A DNA stretch of 64,000 nucleotides. It comes from Pseudomonas siliginis (GTDB taxonomy: Bacteria; Pseudomonadota; Gammaproteobacteria; Pseudomonadales; Pseudomonadaceae). The DNA lies in contig NZ_JAHSTW010000002.1 of the NCBI RefSeq assembly GCF_019145195.1, forward strand, positions 706,746 to 770,745. Direction: 5' to 3'. Each line of letters begins with the position of its first letter. Positions within the stretch are counted from its first letter, which is position 1. Positions 46,036-55,278 of the stretch are shown in pieces. The position numbers were made by a program, and so were the translations under genes. The notes beneath the pieces are model-generated. The model was not told where the DNA came from. It saw only the letters and a program-made list of their open reading frames with translations, and did not search any database.

Positions 46036-47037
46036 ATGAAAAAACTGTCCGACGTTAAATTTTCCACCCTCGACCTGGTGCCAGTGCGCGAAAACGGCAG
46101 CGCAGCGCAATCGCTGCGCAACTCGCTGGATCTGGCACAACATGCCGAAAAATTCGGCTACACACGCTTCTGGGTCGCCGAACATCACAACATGGACGGC
46201 ATCGCCAGTTCGGCAACTTCGGTGTTGCTCGGTTATCTGGCCGGAGGCACGTCGACCATCCGCGTCGGTTCCGGCGGGGTGATGCTGCCCAACCATGCGC
46301 CTTTGGTGATTGCCGAGCAGTTCGGCACCCTCGAGAGCCTGTACCCGGGACGGATCGACTTGGGCTTGGGCCGCGCGCCCGGCTCTGACCAGATGACCGC
46401 CCGCGCCTTGCGCCGCGAGCGCTCGGGCAGCGCTGACGACTTCCCTGAAGACGTCGCCGAACTGATGCGCTACCTCGGCCCGCGCACCCCGGAGCAACGG
46501 GTGATCGCCATGCCTGGCACCGGTACCAACGTGCCGATCTGGCTGCTCGGCTCAAGTCTGTTCAGTGCGCAATTGGCGGGTGAGCGCGGCTTGCCTTACG
46601 CCTTCGCCTCGCATTTCGCGCCGCGCTTCATGCACGAGGCGATCCGCATCTACCGCAATCACTTCAAACCCTCGGCGGTGCTCGACAAGCCGTACGTGAT
46701 GCTCGGCGTGCCGCTGGTGGCAGCGGATACCGATGAGCAAGCCGATTACCTGGCGACGTCGGTGTACCAGCGCATTCTTGCGTTGATGCGTGGCCAGAGC
46801 TTGGTGCAGCGTCCGCCGGTGAAAACCATGGACGGCCTGTGGCTGCCCCATGAACGTGAAGCGGTGGGCGATTTCCTCGGCCTCGCCATGGTCGGCGGCC
46901 CGCAGAAGATCCGCGCCAAACTGGAAGTGTTGATCGAGCAGACTCAGGCGGATGAGCTGATTTTCACCAGCGATTTGTATGAGCATGCTGATCGCGTGCG
47001 CTCGTACGAGCTGCTGGCGCAGGTGATGAAGGGCTAA
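46036..47037 (+). CDS. LLM-class flavin-dependent oxidoreductase
   Basis: A 333-residue luciferase-like TIM-barrel monooxygenase of the MsnO8-type group. It has [22 protein letters not shown] near residue 40 and [25 protein letters not shown] sequence ([14 protein letters not shown]) follows near residue 110. The flavin (FMNH2) is supplied by a partner reductase not encoded nearby. The substrate is unknown. Confidence 0.9.
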   Translation: MKKLSDVKFSTLDLVPVRENGSAAQSLRNSLDLAQHAEKFGYTRFWVAEHHNMDGIASSATSVLLGYLAGGTSTIRVGSGGVMLPNHAPLVIAEQFGTLESLYPGRIDLGLGRAPGSDQMTARALRRERSGSADDFPEDVAELMRYLGPRTPEQRVIAMPGTGTNVPIWLLGSSLFSAQLAGERGLPYAFASHFAPRFMHEAIRIYRNHFKPSAVLDKPYVMLGVPLVAADTDEQADYLATSVYQRILALMRGQSLVQRPPVKTMDGLWLPHEREAVGDFLGLAMVGGPQKIRAKLEVLIEQTQADELIFTSDLYEHADRVRSYELLAQVMKG

Positions 47038-47051
47038 GATTCACCACACAT

Positions 47052-47132
47052 ACCTTGCTCGCGAAGACGGAGTGTCAGGCACTCGATATGTTGACTGACC
47101 CACCGGTTTCGCGAGCAAGCTCGCTCCCACAT
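47052..47132. repeat. Degenerate REP doublet
   Basis: The left copy is shortened (CCTTGCTCGCGAAGACGG) and the right is a fuller inverted copy with an A change (TTCGCGAGCAAGCTCGCTCC). It directly follows the LLM oxidoreductase gene. Confidence 0.8.
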
Positions 47133-47150
47133 CGGGTACATGGAGCCCAC

Positions 47151-47181
47151 AAAAAAGCCGACGCATCCACGTCGGCTTTTG
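47151..47181. terminator. Bidirectional rho-independent terminator
   Basis: AAAAAAGCCGACG / CGTCGGCTTTT with a 6-base loop, between the convergent LLM oxidoreductase and DUF1161 copy B genes. Confidence 0.9.
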
Positions 47182-47195
47182 TATTTCAGGCGCAA

Positions 47196-47420
47196 TCAAC
47201 CGCGCTTGTAGACGATGTCCTTGCTGCCGCCTTCGCAACTGCCGACGACGTCGCCATCAGCCGCCGCACCCTTGTCGACAACTTCCAGCGAATAACCGGA
47301 TACGCCTTTGGCGTCGAGCTTCGCTGCGATTTCGCTTTTCAGCTCTTCACATGGCTTGCCGGCTGCAAACGCACCACCCGCAAGGCTCAACAAACCTACT
47401 GCCAATATGAACTTCTTCAT
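47196..47420 (-). CDS. DUF1161 family periplasmic protein, copy B
   Basis: A 74-residue protein with signal peptide ending AFAAG. Core CEELKSEIAAKLDAKG, then YSLEVV and VGSCEGGSKDIVY, parallel copy A closely. AGGGAG lies upstream of the ATG at 47420; a GTG at 47429 would add three residues. The function is unknown. Confidence 0.87.
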   Translation of the reverse strand: MKKFILAVGLLSLAGGAFAAGKPCEELKSEIAAKLDAKGVSGYSLEVVDKGAAADGDVVGSCEGGSKDIVYKRG

Positions 47421-47549
47421 CGGTCGCACTCCCTGGTCGGATTGAAAGAGGCGGGCACCGGGTCATCCACCCGATGCGCTCACCTTGTAGCGCTTTGCCA
47501 TTCCCTATGGCACTCGGCCAGCGCGCAAGTTCAGAAGACTAGCTCAAAC

Positions 47550-47765
47550 TCAGCTGGCGGCAATCTTGAAGCCGACTTTCAGCGTTACCTGAAAGTGCGC
47601 CACTTGGCCGTTTTCGATGTGGCCACGGGTTTCGGTCACTTCAAACCATTCCAGATTGCGCAGGGTTTTGTTGGCTTCGGCCAGTGCGTTGTTGATGGCG
47701 TCTTCGATGCTGGTAGTGGACGAGCCGACCAGCTCGACTTTCTTGTATGTGTGATGGTCACTCAT
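47550..47765 (-). CDS. Dodecin family flavin-binding protein
   Basis: A 71-residue protein with the dodecin layout: [10 protein letters not shown] strand, helix [17 protein letters not shown], Trp in [12 protein letters not shown] for stacking on flavin, then [11 protein letters not shown]. Dodecins form 12-mers that store or buffer flavins. It stands alone on the minus strand. Confidence 0.93.
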   Translation of the reverse strand: MSDHHTYKKVELVGSSTTSIEDAINNALAEANKTLRNLEWFEVTETRGHIENGQVAHFQVTLKVGFKIAAS

Positions 47766-47931
47766 GGCGATCTCCTTGGGTTGGAATGGCGTGTGAAATT
47801 GAGCCTAGCAGGCAATTGCACTGTTGATTTCGGCGCCTCTGCGCTGCCGAAGTTCAGAATTTCTGCACTTTCTCGAAGTGGTGAAGTCCCAACCAACACA
47901 CGCCACTCATCACCAATGCAGGAGAGCCACC

Positions 47932-48258
47932 ATGGCCAACACCTCTTTACGTAAAGCCTCGTTGCAAAGCATGGAAGCCGAGATCGAGAGTCTGCTCAAA
48001 TCGTTGGAAAGCTTGAAAGACGATGCTTCGGACGAGTCGCGCAAGACCCTCAAGGCGCTGAAAAGCAATGCCGAAAGTGCACTGAAACATTCCCGTCATC
48101 TGCTCAGCGACGCGTACGAAGAAGTCAAAGTGAAAACCCGCGAGACCGGCATTGCCACTCGTGACTACGCGCAGGAACATCCGTGGACCACAGCCGGTGT
48201 GGCTGTCGGCGCAATCGGTCTGCTCGCTGCCTACTTTTTGTTCAAGCGCGGTGAGTGA
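47932..48258 (+). CDS. DUF883 (ElaB/YqjD-type) membrane-anchored protein
   Basis: A 108-residue protein. A long amphipathic coiled-coil helix covers residues 10-80. GTAARDYA-like sequence ([19 protein letters not shown]) precedes a C-terminal transmembrane helix ending FLFKRGE. ElaB/YqjD relatives are stationary-phase inner-membrane proteins that can bind ribosomes. GGAG lies before the ATG. Its end overlaps the trpI stop region by about 28 bases on the opposite strand. Confidence 0.9.
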   Translation: MANTSLRKASLQSMEAEIESLLKSLESLKDDASDESRKTLKALKSNAESALKHSRHLLSDAYEEVKVKTRETGIATRDYAQEHPWTTAGVAVGAIGLLAAYFLFKRGE

Positions 48259-49148
48259 TCAGGCTCACGCAGCTCGTTTTTGAGCCACTGCGCCAGTTGC
48301 CGGGCGCGCCCATCTGCGGCGCGCTTGGGTAGCCACAACGCCAGTTGCGCCGGGGTTTTGCAGAAGCCCCATGGCGCAACCAGGCGACCCGCCTTCAGGT
48401 CTTCAGTTACTAACGGCTCCGGTGCGATTGCCACGCCGAGACCTGCAACAGCCGCCTCCAGCAAATAATACAAATGCTCAAAACCTTGCCCGAGCTTCAA
48501 CGCTTTGGGATCGAGGTGGTTTTGCTGCGCCCAGCTGGGCCAGGCTTGTGGGCGAGAGGTGGTGTGCAGCAAGGGCTCATCAAAAAGATCTGCGGCCACA
48601 GCGGTGTGCAGCTTCTGATAACCGCTGTACAACGGGCTCATTACGGGGCCGATGCGTTCCGCCGCCAGTTCATAGACCTGCATATCGGCCGGCCACGGTG
48701 GCTCGGCGAACAGCAATAGCGCATCAAGGCCCGGGCGCCGAGGGTCGAGATCGCCTTCACCGGCCGACAGGTGCAGACGCAGATCCGGCAAATCGGCATT
48801 CAGCCGCCCCAGGCGCGGAATAAACCAGCGCGCCAGCAGGCTCCCCGAACAACCCAGCACGAACGGCGCATCCGCTGTGCTTTGCGTAAGTTCGGCGCAA
48901 ACACTGCGCAAGCGATCGAACGCCTCCGCGCTGGCATCGCGCAGACGCGCTCCGGCATCTGTGAGTTTCAAGCCGCGTCCGTCCTTGACGAACAGGCTCA
49001 CGCCGAGATGTTCTTCAAGCACCTTGAGCTGGCGGCTGACCGCGCCGTGGGTAACGTGCAGCTGTTCGGCAGCCTGACTGACACTGTTCAGACGAGCTGT
49101 GGCCTCGAAGGCGCGCAAGGCATTTAGCGGGGGAAGGTCATGGCTCAT
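48231..49148 (-). CDS. trpI: LysR-type activator TrpI
   Basis: A 305-residue LysR regulator. The winged helix is at residues 8-65 ([37 protein letters not shown]). It is divergent from trpBA across 113 bases, the classic Pseudomonas layout. There TrpI activates trpBA in response to indoleglycerol phosphate. The assignment is by neighbour and family. Confidence 0.94.
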   Translation of the reverse strand: MSHDLPPLNALRAFEATARLNSVSQAAEQLHVTHGAVSRQLKVLEEHLGVSLFVKDGRGLKLTDAGARLRDASAEAFDRLRSVCAELTQSTADAPFVLGCSGSLLARWFIPRLGRLNADLPDLRLHLSAGEGDLDPRRPGLDALLLFAEPPWPADMQVYELAAERIGPVMSPLYSGYQKLHTAVAADLFDEPLLHTTSRPQAWPSWAQQNHLDPKALKLGQGFEHLYYLLEAAVAGLGVAIAPEPLVTEDLKAGRLVAPWGFCKTPAQLALWLPKRAADGRARQLAQWLKNELREPDHSPRLNKK

Positions 49149-50493
<1,345 letters not shown>

Positions 50494-50494
<1 letters not shown>

Positions 50495-51303
50495 TGAGCC
50501 GCCTGCAAACCCGCTTTGCCGACCTCAAGCAACAGAACCGCGCCGCGCTGGTGACCTTTGTCACCGCTGGCGATCCTGACTACGACACTTCGCTGGCGAT
50601 CCTCAAAGGCCTGCCTGCCGCAGGTGCTGACGTGATCGAACTGGGCATGCCGTTCACCGATCCGATGGCTGATGGCCCGGCGATCCAGTTGGCCAACATC
50701 CGTGCACTCGGCGCCAAACAGAATCTGGCGAAAACCCTGCAAATGGTTCGCGAGTTCCGTGAAGGCAACAGCGACACGCCGCTGGTGTTGATGGGCTACT
50801 TCAACCCGATTCACAAATTCGGCGTCGAGCGTTTCATCGCCGAAGCCAAAGAGGCTGGGGTTGACGGGCTGATCGTGGTTGATATGCCACCAGAGCACAA
50901 CGAAGAGCTGTGCGACCCGGCGCAGGCTGCTGGCCTGGACTTCATCCGCCTGACCACGCCGACCACCGACGACGCGCGTCTGCCGCGTGTGCTCAACGGC
51001 AGCTCCGGTTTTGTCTATTACGTGTCGGTGGCCGGTGTCACCGGTGCCGGTGCCGCGACTCTGGAACATGTGGAAGAGGCGGTTGCACGTCTGCGTCGGC
51101 ATACCGACCTGCCGATCAGCATCGGTTTCGGCATCCGTACACCGGAGCAGGCCGCAGCGATCGCACGCCTGGCGGATGGTGTGGTGGTGGGCTCGGCGTT
51201 GATCGATCACATCGCCAGTGCCGATACGCCTGAGCAGGCCATCGATGGCGTGTTGAGTCTGTGTTCGGCGCTGTCCCAAGGCGTGCGCAAGGCTCGCGTC
51301 TAA
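50494..51303 (+). CDS. trpA: Tryptophan synthase alpha chain
   Basis: A 269-residue TIM barrel that cleaves indoleglycerol phosphate. The catalytic Glu is in [16 protein letters not shown] with the catalytic Asp further along the same stretch. Phosphate-binding GFGIRTPEQ and GSALIDHI lie in the C-terminal third. It is coupled to trpB. The operon ends at the terminator at 51321-51356. Confidence 0.97.
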
Positions 51304-51320
51304 AGCCGCAGGGGAAAACA

Positions 51321-51356
51321 AAAAGGCTTCAGAACAGGCGTTCTGAAGCCTTTTTT
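51321..51356. terminator. Bidirectional terminator trpA / DUF4105 gene
   Basis: AAAAAGGCTTCAGAA / TTCTGAAGCCTTTTTT, 15-bp arms with a 6-base loop. It serves trpA on plus and the convergent DUF4105 gene on minus. Confidence 0.95.
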
Positions 51357-51360
51357 GTGC

Positions 51361-53322
51361 TCAGGGTAATTGCAGTCCGCCCGAAGCCTTGTGCAGTTTG
51401 CGCAGATGCTCGCCAATCTGTTTCACGTTGGCCTCGCTGGCGGCAATCTCGGCCGCCCGCTTGGGTTCGAGCAGCTTGCGCACTTCGGTATCAAGGTCGC
51501 CGGACAGTGCCAGCAGCTTCTTCTGCCGCTGACTGCTTTCCGCTTCCAGTCGGCCAAACTCGCTCGGCTGGGGCAGTCCGTAGCCTTTGGAGTCGAGCAG
51601 TTCCGCCGGGCGGCTGAGGAAGCCACTGTTGGCGAGGATCTCCTGCAAGGTCGCGTTGGCTTTGTCCATGCCGCCATTTTCCAGCTCGCGGGCGCCGAGG
51701 TAGCGTTGCTTGACCTCGTCCTGGGCCAGCAACAACTGCCGGCGGAAACTGGCTTGCTCCAGCAGCAACAGGGCCGCGCTGGTGCGCAGGTCGGCGCGAT
51801 CGAACCATTCGCGGCGTTGTTCAGCGCTGAGTGACAGCCAGTCTTCGACAGTGGTCTGCTTGATCGGCAGCTGCTTCTTCAATACATCGAACATCGCTTG
51901 ATAGCGATCGCGGAACGAGTCGAAGCGGTAACCCAGACGCAGCGCTTCTTTCGGATCGTCGAGCACACTGGTGTCGGCCAGACCACGGCCCTTGAGCACT
52001 TCCAGCAAGCCGTTGGGCATGATGCTGTCGAGGCCGACCAGTTGGCTGTTATTGCTGCCGCTGCGCAACAGTTTCAAACCTTCTACCGCGCAGTTGTTGG
52101 ACAGGAAGAAGTAGTTGCCGTCGTAACTCCAGTGCATCTCGGCGGCATGTTCGACGACGCCTTCGATTTCCTCGCGAGACAGCTTCAGCGGCACCGAAGC
52201 GAGGCTGCGCAGCTCGGTCTTGGTGTATTCGTCGATCACTTGCGCCAGCGGCAACACGAACAGCCGCGACGGGTATTTGCCGACCAGTCCGTCCCAGCTC
52301 GACAGCTGTACATCGCCAACGAAGGCGCGATAGGACAGCACCAGGTGCTGGTCGAGGTCGAGGCGGCAATCCGGGCCACGCGGGCGACCGGGGGCGCAGA
52401 TCACCAGGCGCAGCATGCTGTGACCCCAGCGGCTGACCCAGTTCTGATTGGCCTCGGCCAGCAGGTAATCGACCGCGTAGACCCGTTCCGGATCGACTTG
52501 CCCCAGAGGCTGCTTGGCGAAGTCATTGCCCGCATTGAGAAAGGCGAAGCTCTTGCTGCAGGTGTCCTGCGCTGGCGGCGCCCAGCCGAAATGTTCCTTG
52601 TAGTAGCGATACAGCGCCGGGCGGCGGCAGGCGTAGCTCGGGTCGAGGAGGAAGTACTCCATGTTGACCGCAACGAACTCCTTGGGGCTGGAAATCTCGT
52701 AGAGATCCGGACTACGCGCGATCTGCCGGTTATGTTGTTCACGCTCGCCACGGCGGCCGACGTATTGCTGCCACCCGGCCAAGTCAAGCAGGCGCGGGTC
52801 GTCGCTGATGGTGAAGCGCCGACCGTTCTGCCCGCGACACTCATCGGGAATGCCGATCAGCCCGGCGCTGTTGAAGCGTCGGGTGCAGCGCTGGATCAAC
52901 GTACGCTCGGCGCTTGGCCATAAACGCGCGCGGTCGTAGATATGCATGATTTCGTGCAGCACTGTGGCGAGCAGTTCCTGGCGCACAGTGCCGTGGGGGC
53001 GATTGGTTTTCTCTTTCGCCGCGCTGCCATCGGTGAGGCTAGCGAGCAGCTTGCGGTTCAGATCGAGCTCGGAAATCAGCGTTGCCTGCCCGTAAGCGTT
53101 GGCCGGCATGTCATCGGTCCAGCCGACATCGATACGCCGATCTAGCCGCTCGATGAAGCTCGGCGGCAGTTTCGCCATCGCCTCATCAATCAGGGCCTGA
53201 CTGGCCTGTTGTTGAGCGGGGCTCAGACCGTCGGTCTTGAGCCGCAATTGCAGGCCGGCATGGGCGCTGTTGCCAAGCAGCAACAACGCCCCGGCCAGCA
53301 GCCAGGCGCCAACGGACCTCAC
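51361..53322 (-). CDS. Large secreted DUF4105 protein of unknown function
   Basis: A 653-residue protein with signal peptide ending AHAG. Two candidate active-site regions are visible. A metalloprotease-like LHEIMHIYD (HExxH) lies near residue 128. A His/Cys pair, WGHSMLRL near 295 and SNNCAVEGLKLL near 410, falls in the DUF4105 (Lnb N-terminal periplasmic) section. The C-terminal 200 residues are helical. Its GTG start overlaps the stop of the upstream DUF2388 gene (GTGA), so translation is coupled. It is the last gene of a four-gene operon. Catalysis is my inference. Confidence 0.85.
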   Translation of the reverse strand: MRSVGAWLLAGALLLLGNSAHAGLQLRLKTDGLSPAQQQASQALIDEAMAKLPPSFIERLDRRIDVGWTDDMPANAYGQATLISELDLNRKLLASLTDGSAAKEKTNRPHGTVRQELLATVLHEIMHIYDRARLWPSAERTLIQRCTRRFNSAGLIGIPDECRGQNGRRFTISDDPRLLDLAGWQQYVGRRGEREQHNRQIARSPDLYEISSPKEFVAVNMEYFLLDPSYACRRPALYRYYKEHFGWAPPAQDTCSKSFAFLNAGNDFAKQPLGQVDPERVYAVDYLLAEANQNWVSRWGHSMLRLVICAPGRPRGPDCRLDLDQHLVLSYRAFVGDVQLSSWDGLVGKYPSRLFVLPLAQVIDEYTKTELRSLASVPLKLSREEIEGVVEHAAEMHWSYDGNYFFLSNNCAVEGLKLLRSGSNNSQLVGLDSIMPNGLLEVLKGRGLADTSVLDDPKEALRLGYRFDSFRDRYQAMFDVLKKQLPIKQTTVEDWLSLSAEQRREWFDRADLRTSAALLLLEQASFRRQLLLAQDEVKQRYLGARELENGGMDKANATLQEILANSGFLSRPAELLDSKGYGLPQPSEFGRLEAESSQRQKKLLALSGDLDTEVRKLLEPKRAAEIAASEANVKQIGEHLRKLHKASGGLQLP

Positions 53323-53639
53323 AGTGCGAGGATGGCTTCGGCGAGTACCTGATCACTGGCGTCGCGCGCTTCCGGCACCCGTGTACGCAATGTGTTGAGA
53401 GCGGCTTCGAGGTGCGCGCCACGGATGTCGCCGTTGCTGGCGACGAAACTGGCGGCGTCGTCGTGGGCTTCGCGGATGATTTTCGAATCGCGAATCGACG
53501 TGGTGGTATCGGAAGTGAAATCGATGCTGCGCTGGGAGGCACGAACGATGATGTTACTGGTGGCTACCAGGGTGTGCGCCTGGGCCATATCGGCCAACAC
53601 AAACAGGCCAAGGGCGGCAGCAATCAGCGGGCTACGCAT
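53319..53639 (-). CDS. DUF2388 secreted protein, copy 1
   Basis: A 106-residue precursor with signal peptide ending AQAHT. The family motif HDDAASFVASNGDIRGAHLE is at residues 60-79, then AALNTLR and AEAILAL at the end. I chose the ATG at 53639 (CCGGAG upstream); the TTG at 53660 is unlikely. Its stop overlaps the DUF4105 start. The function is unknown. Confidence 0.88.
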   Translation of the reverse strand: MRSPLIAAALGLFVLADMAQAHTLVATSNIIVRASQRSIDFTSDTTTSIRDSKIIREAHDDAASFVASNGDIRGAHLEAALNTLRTRVPEARDASDQVLAEAILAL

Positions 53640-53666
53640 GGAACGACTCCGGAAGGACAAGGATAA

Positions 53667-53984
53667 CTATTGGACGAGAATTGCCTCTGCCAGTTCAAGG
53701 TCGCTGGCATGAAGTTTCGGCCGGGTTTTGCGCAGGTAATGCAGCGCGGATTCCAGCCGTGCGCCTCGCCATTCACCGTCACTGGCAACAAAGGCGGCCG
53801 CATCATCATGGGCGGCGAGCAGCAGTTTACGGTCGAACGGCGCAGAAGACACCATGCTGGTCGCGTAACCGCTGACCACCGTGCCTTGGGTCGACGCATT
53901 GAAAGCATCGAAGGCGTTGGCAGACATCGCCCAGCAGGCGCTGAACAAGGCAGAAGAGATGAGCAGATTTGGAAGAAAGCGCAT
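53667..53984 (-). CDS. DUF2388 secreted protein, copy 2
   Basis: A 105-residue precursor with signal peptide ending SANAF. The motif reads HDDAAAFVASDGEWRGARLE, the most diverged of the three, and the end is AEAILVQ. The TTG at 53996 would add four residues; the ATG at 53984 is preferred although its ribosome site is weak. It lies 27 bases upstream of copy 1. Confidence 0.86.
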   Translation of the reverse strand: MRFLPNLLISSALFSACWAMSANAFDAFNASTQGTVVSGYATSMVSSAPFDRKLLLAAHDDAAAFVASDGEWRGARLESALHYLRKTRPKLHASDLELAEAILVQ

Positions 53985-54092
53985 GGGACTCGACAACTGT
54001 TAACGAGCCTGAAGGCTAGCGCAAATGCCCGGGCCAGAGCCAGCGTTGAAACATCGGGACACGGCTGGCGTGTCCCGGATTGCGACAATCGA

Positions 54093-54410
54093 TCAGAGGG
54101 TCAGAATGGCCTGAGCCAATTGGGCATCGGTGGCATTGAGTTGTGGCGCCTGATGGCGGATGTGATCGAGCGCGCTTTCCAGCTTCACCCCACGGATATC
54201 GCCTTCGCTGGCCACGAAGCTGGCGGCATCGTCGCGGGCGGCGAGGACGATCTTGTCGTCACGGAACGAGGAGGTCACATCGGAAGTGGCGTCGGAAGTG
54301 GCTTTCAGCGCGCCGACGATCGAGTCGGTGGTCACGATGAAACTGGTAGCACTGGCGTTGGCAGCCACGGCCAGCAGGGCGGCGGCACTGAGCAGGCGAA
54401 GACGGGTCAT
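54093..54410 (-). CDS. DUF2388 secreted protein, copy 3
   Basis: A 105-residue precursor with signal peptide ending ASATS. The motif is RDDAASFVASEGDIRGVKLE and the C-terminus AQAILTL. AAAGGAG precedes the ATG at 54410. It is the first gene of the copy3-copy2-copy1-DUF4105 series. Mature parts of all three are about 80 residues without cysteines in the core motif. Confidence 0.88.
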   Translation of the reverse strand: MTRLRLLSAAALLAVAANASATSFIVTTDSIVGALKATSDATSDVTSSFRDDKIVLAARDDAASFVASEGDIRGVKLESALDHIRHQAPQLNATDAQLAQAILTL

Positions 54411-54741
54411 GATGGAACTCCTTTGGATAAACCGTAGTGAGAGGTGGCTCGGTATCTGAGGAGTCAGACGCCTGTTGCGCAACGTTCGCCACGTTCTGAA
54501 TGGATATTAGGCTGCCAAATCCGGTTCGCCCAGTGGTGGCCAGTGATACTGAAGAGCTTTGCAGAACTGTATTGGTCTTTATCGATGCTATTTGAAATTG
54601 TACCTGTATGCCTTCAATCATGGGTTTCAGACACTTCAGCCTCTGAAACGACAAAACCCGTCGTGGTTGCCCACGACGGGTTTTGCTTGTGCAATTCGGG
54701 TTGCTGGCGGTGGGTCTGACGACCAGAGCCAGCGACGCTGC
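54411..54741. other. Intergenic region DUF2388 copy 3 / DUF1127
   Basis: A 331-base stretch. It contains the promoter region of the DUF2388-DUF4105 operon (near 54411-54500) and the terminator of the DUF1127 gene at 54653-54685. Nothing else that looks coding is seen. Confidence 0.6.
54653..54685. terminator. Bidirectional terminator after the DUF1127 gene
   Basis: AAAACCCGTCGTGG / CCCACGACGGGTTTT, 13-14 bp arms with a short loop and T-tracts on both strands. Confidence 0.92.
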
Positions 54742-54957
54742 TTAGCGCCAGAACGGCTTGCTCAGCTCTTCGTAGCGTTGTGCTTCGCTGATACCGGCGT
54801 CGGCCAGCAGACGCGAATCCAGACGGGCCAGTTGGTGGCGGCTGGAGATGCGGCGCTGCCACAACATCAGGTTGGCAATAACGCGCAGAGGCAGGGAAGC
54901 CTGGGTGTTTACAGCTTTGTCTTCGAAGAACAGTTCGGAACTGAGTGTACGTTCCAT
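54742..54957 (-). CDS. DUF1127 small protein
   Basis: A 71-residue protein with the DUF1127 helix-turn pattern: LPLRVIANLMLWQRRISSRHQLARLD then LLADAGISEAQRYEEL, given here in two parts. The ATG at 54957 has AAGGATG upstream; the ATG at 54966 lies on top of that site. DUF1127 proteins are small, basic and often RNA-binding or stress-linked in other bacteria. The role here is unknown. Confidence 0.88.
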   Translation of the reverse strand: MERTLSSELFFEDKAVNTQASLPLRVIANLMLWQRRISSRHQLARLDSRLLADAGISEAQRYEELSKPFWR

Positions 54958-55278
54958 GGTTGACATCCTTCCGCTTGTGGCGGGATCAGGTAGTGGTTTG
55001 ACTGGTGCCCATGATCCTCTCGTCTGCCTAGTCTCTGTAGATACAGTTCATTTGTATTGTGAGTGAGCAGTTAACTGTTTATGGATGGTGTACGGGTCGA
55101 AATTGGGCAAACTGTACCTGTCTGCACTTTAATGGTGCATTTGAGCTCGTATCAGGGGATTGAGTAGGGCTTTGCTGTAGGAAAGGACCGGTACAGCAGT
55201 ACAGTTTTTTGCGATCCTGCTTCTCGCGGGCATCCACCGATGCAAAACTGTGTTTGCCTCGGTGGTTATCTGTGTGAA
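54958..55278. other. Intergenic region upstream of the DUF1127 gene
   Basis: A 321-base AT-richer stretch holding the DUF1127 promoter. It contains several CTGTA/TACAG half-sites (55035-55046, 55112-55117, 55191-55204) and an inverted TGCAC/GTGCA pair near 55124-55140. No gene is credible here. Confidence 0.5.

Noticed and set aside
55035..55046. CTGTAGATACAG considered as a LexA box
   Set aside because: LexA needs CTG-N10-CAG; here the spacing is only six bases between CTG and CAG.
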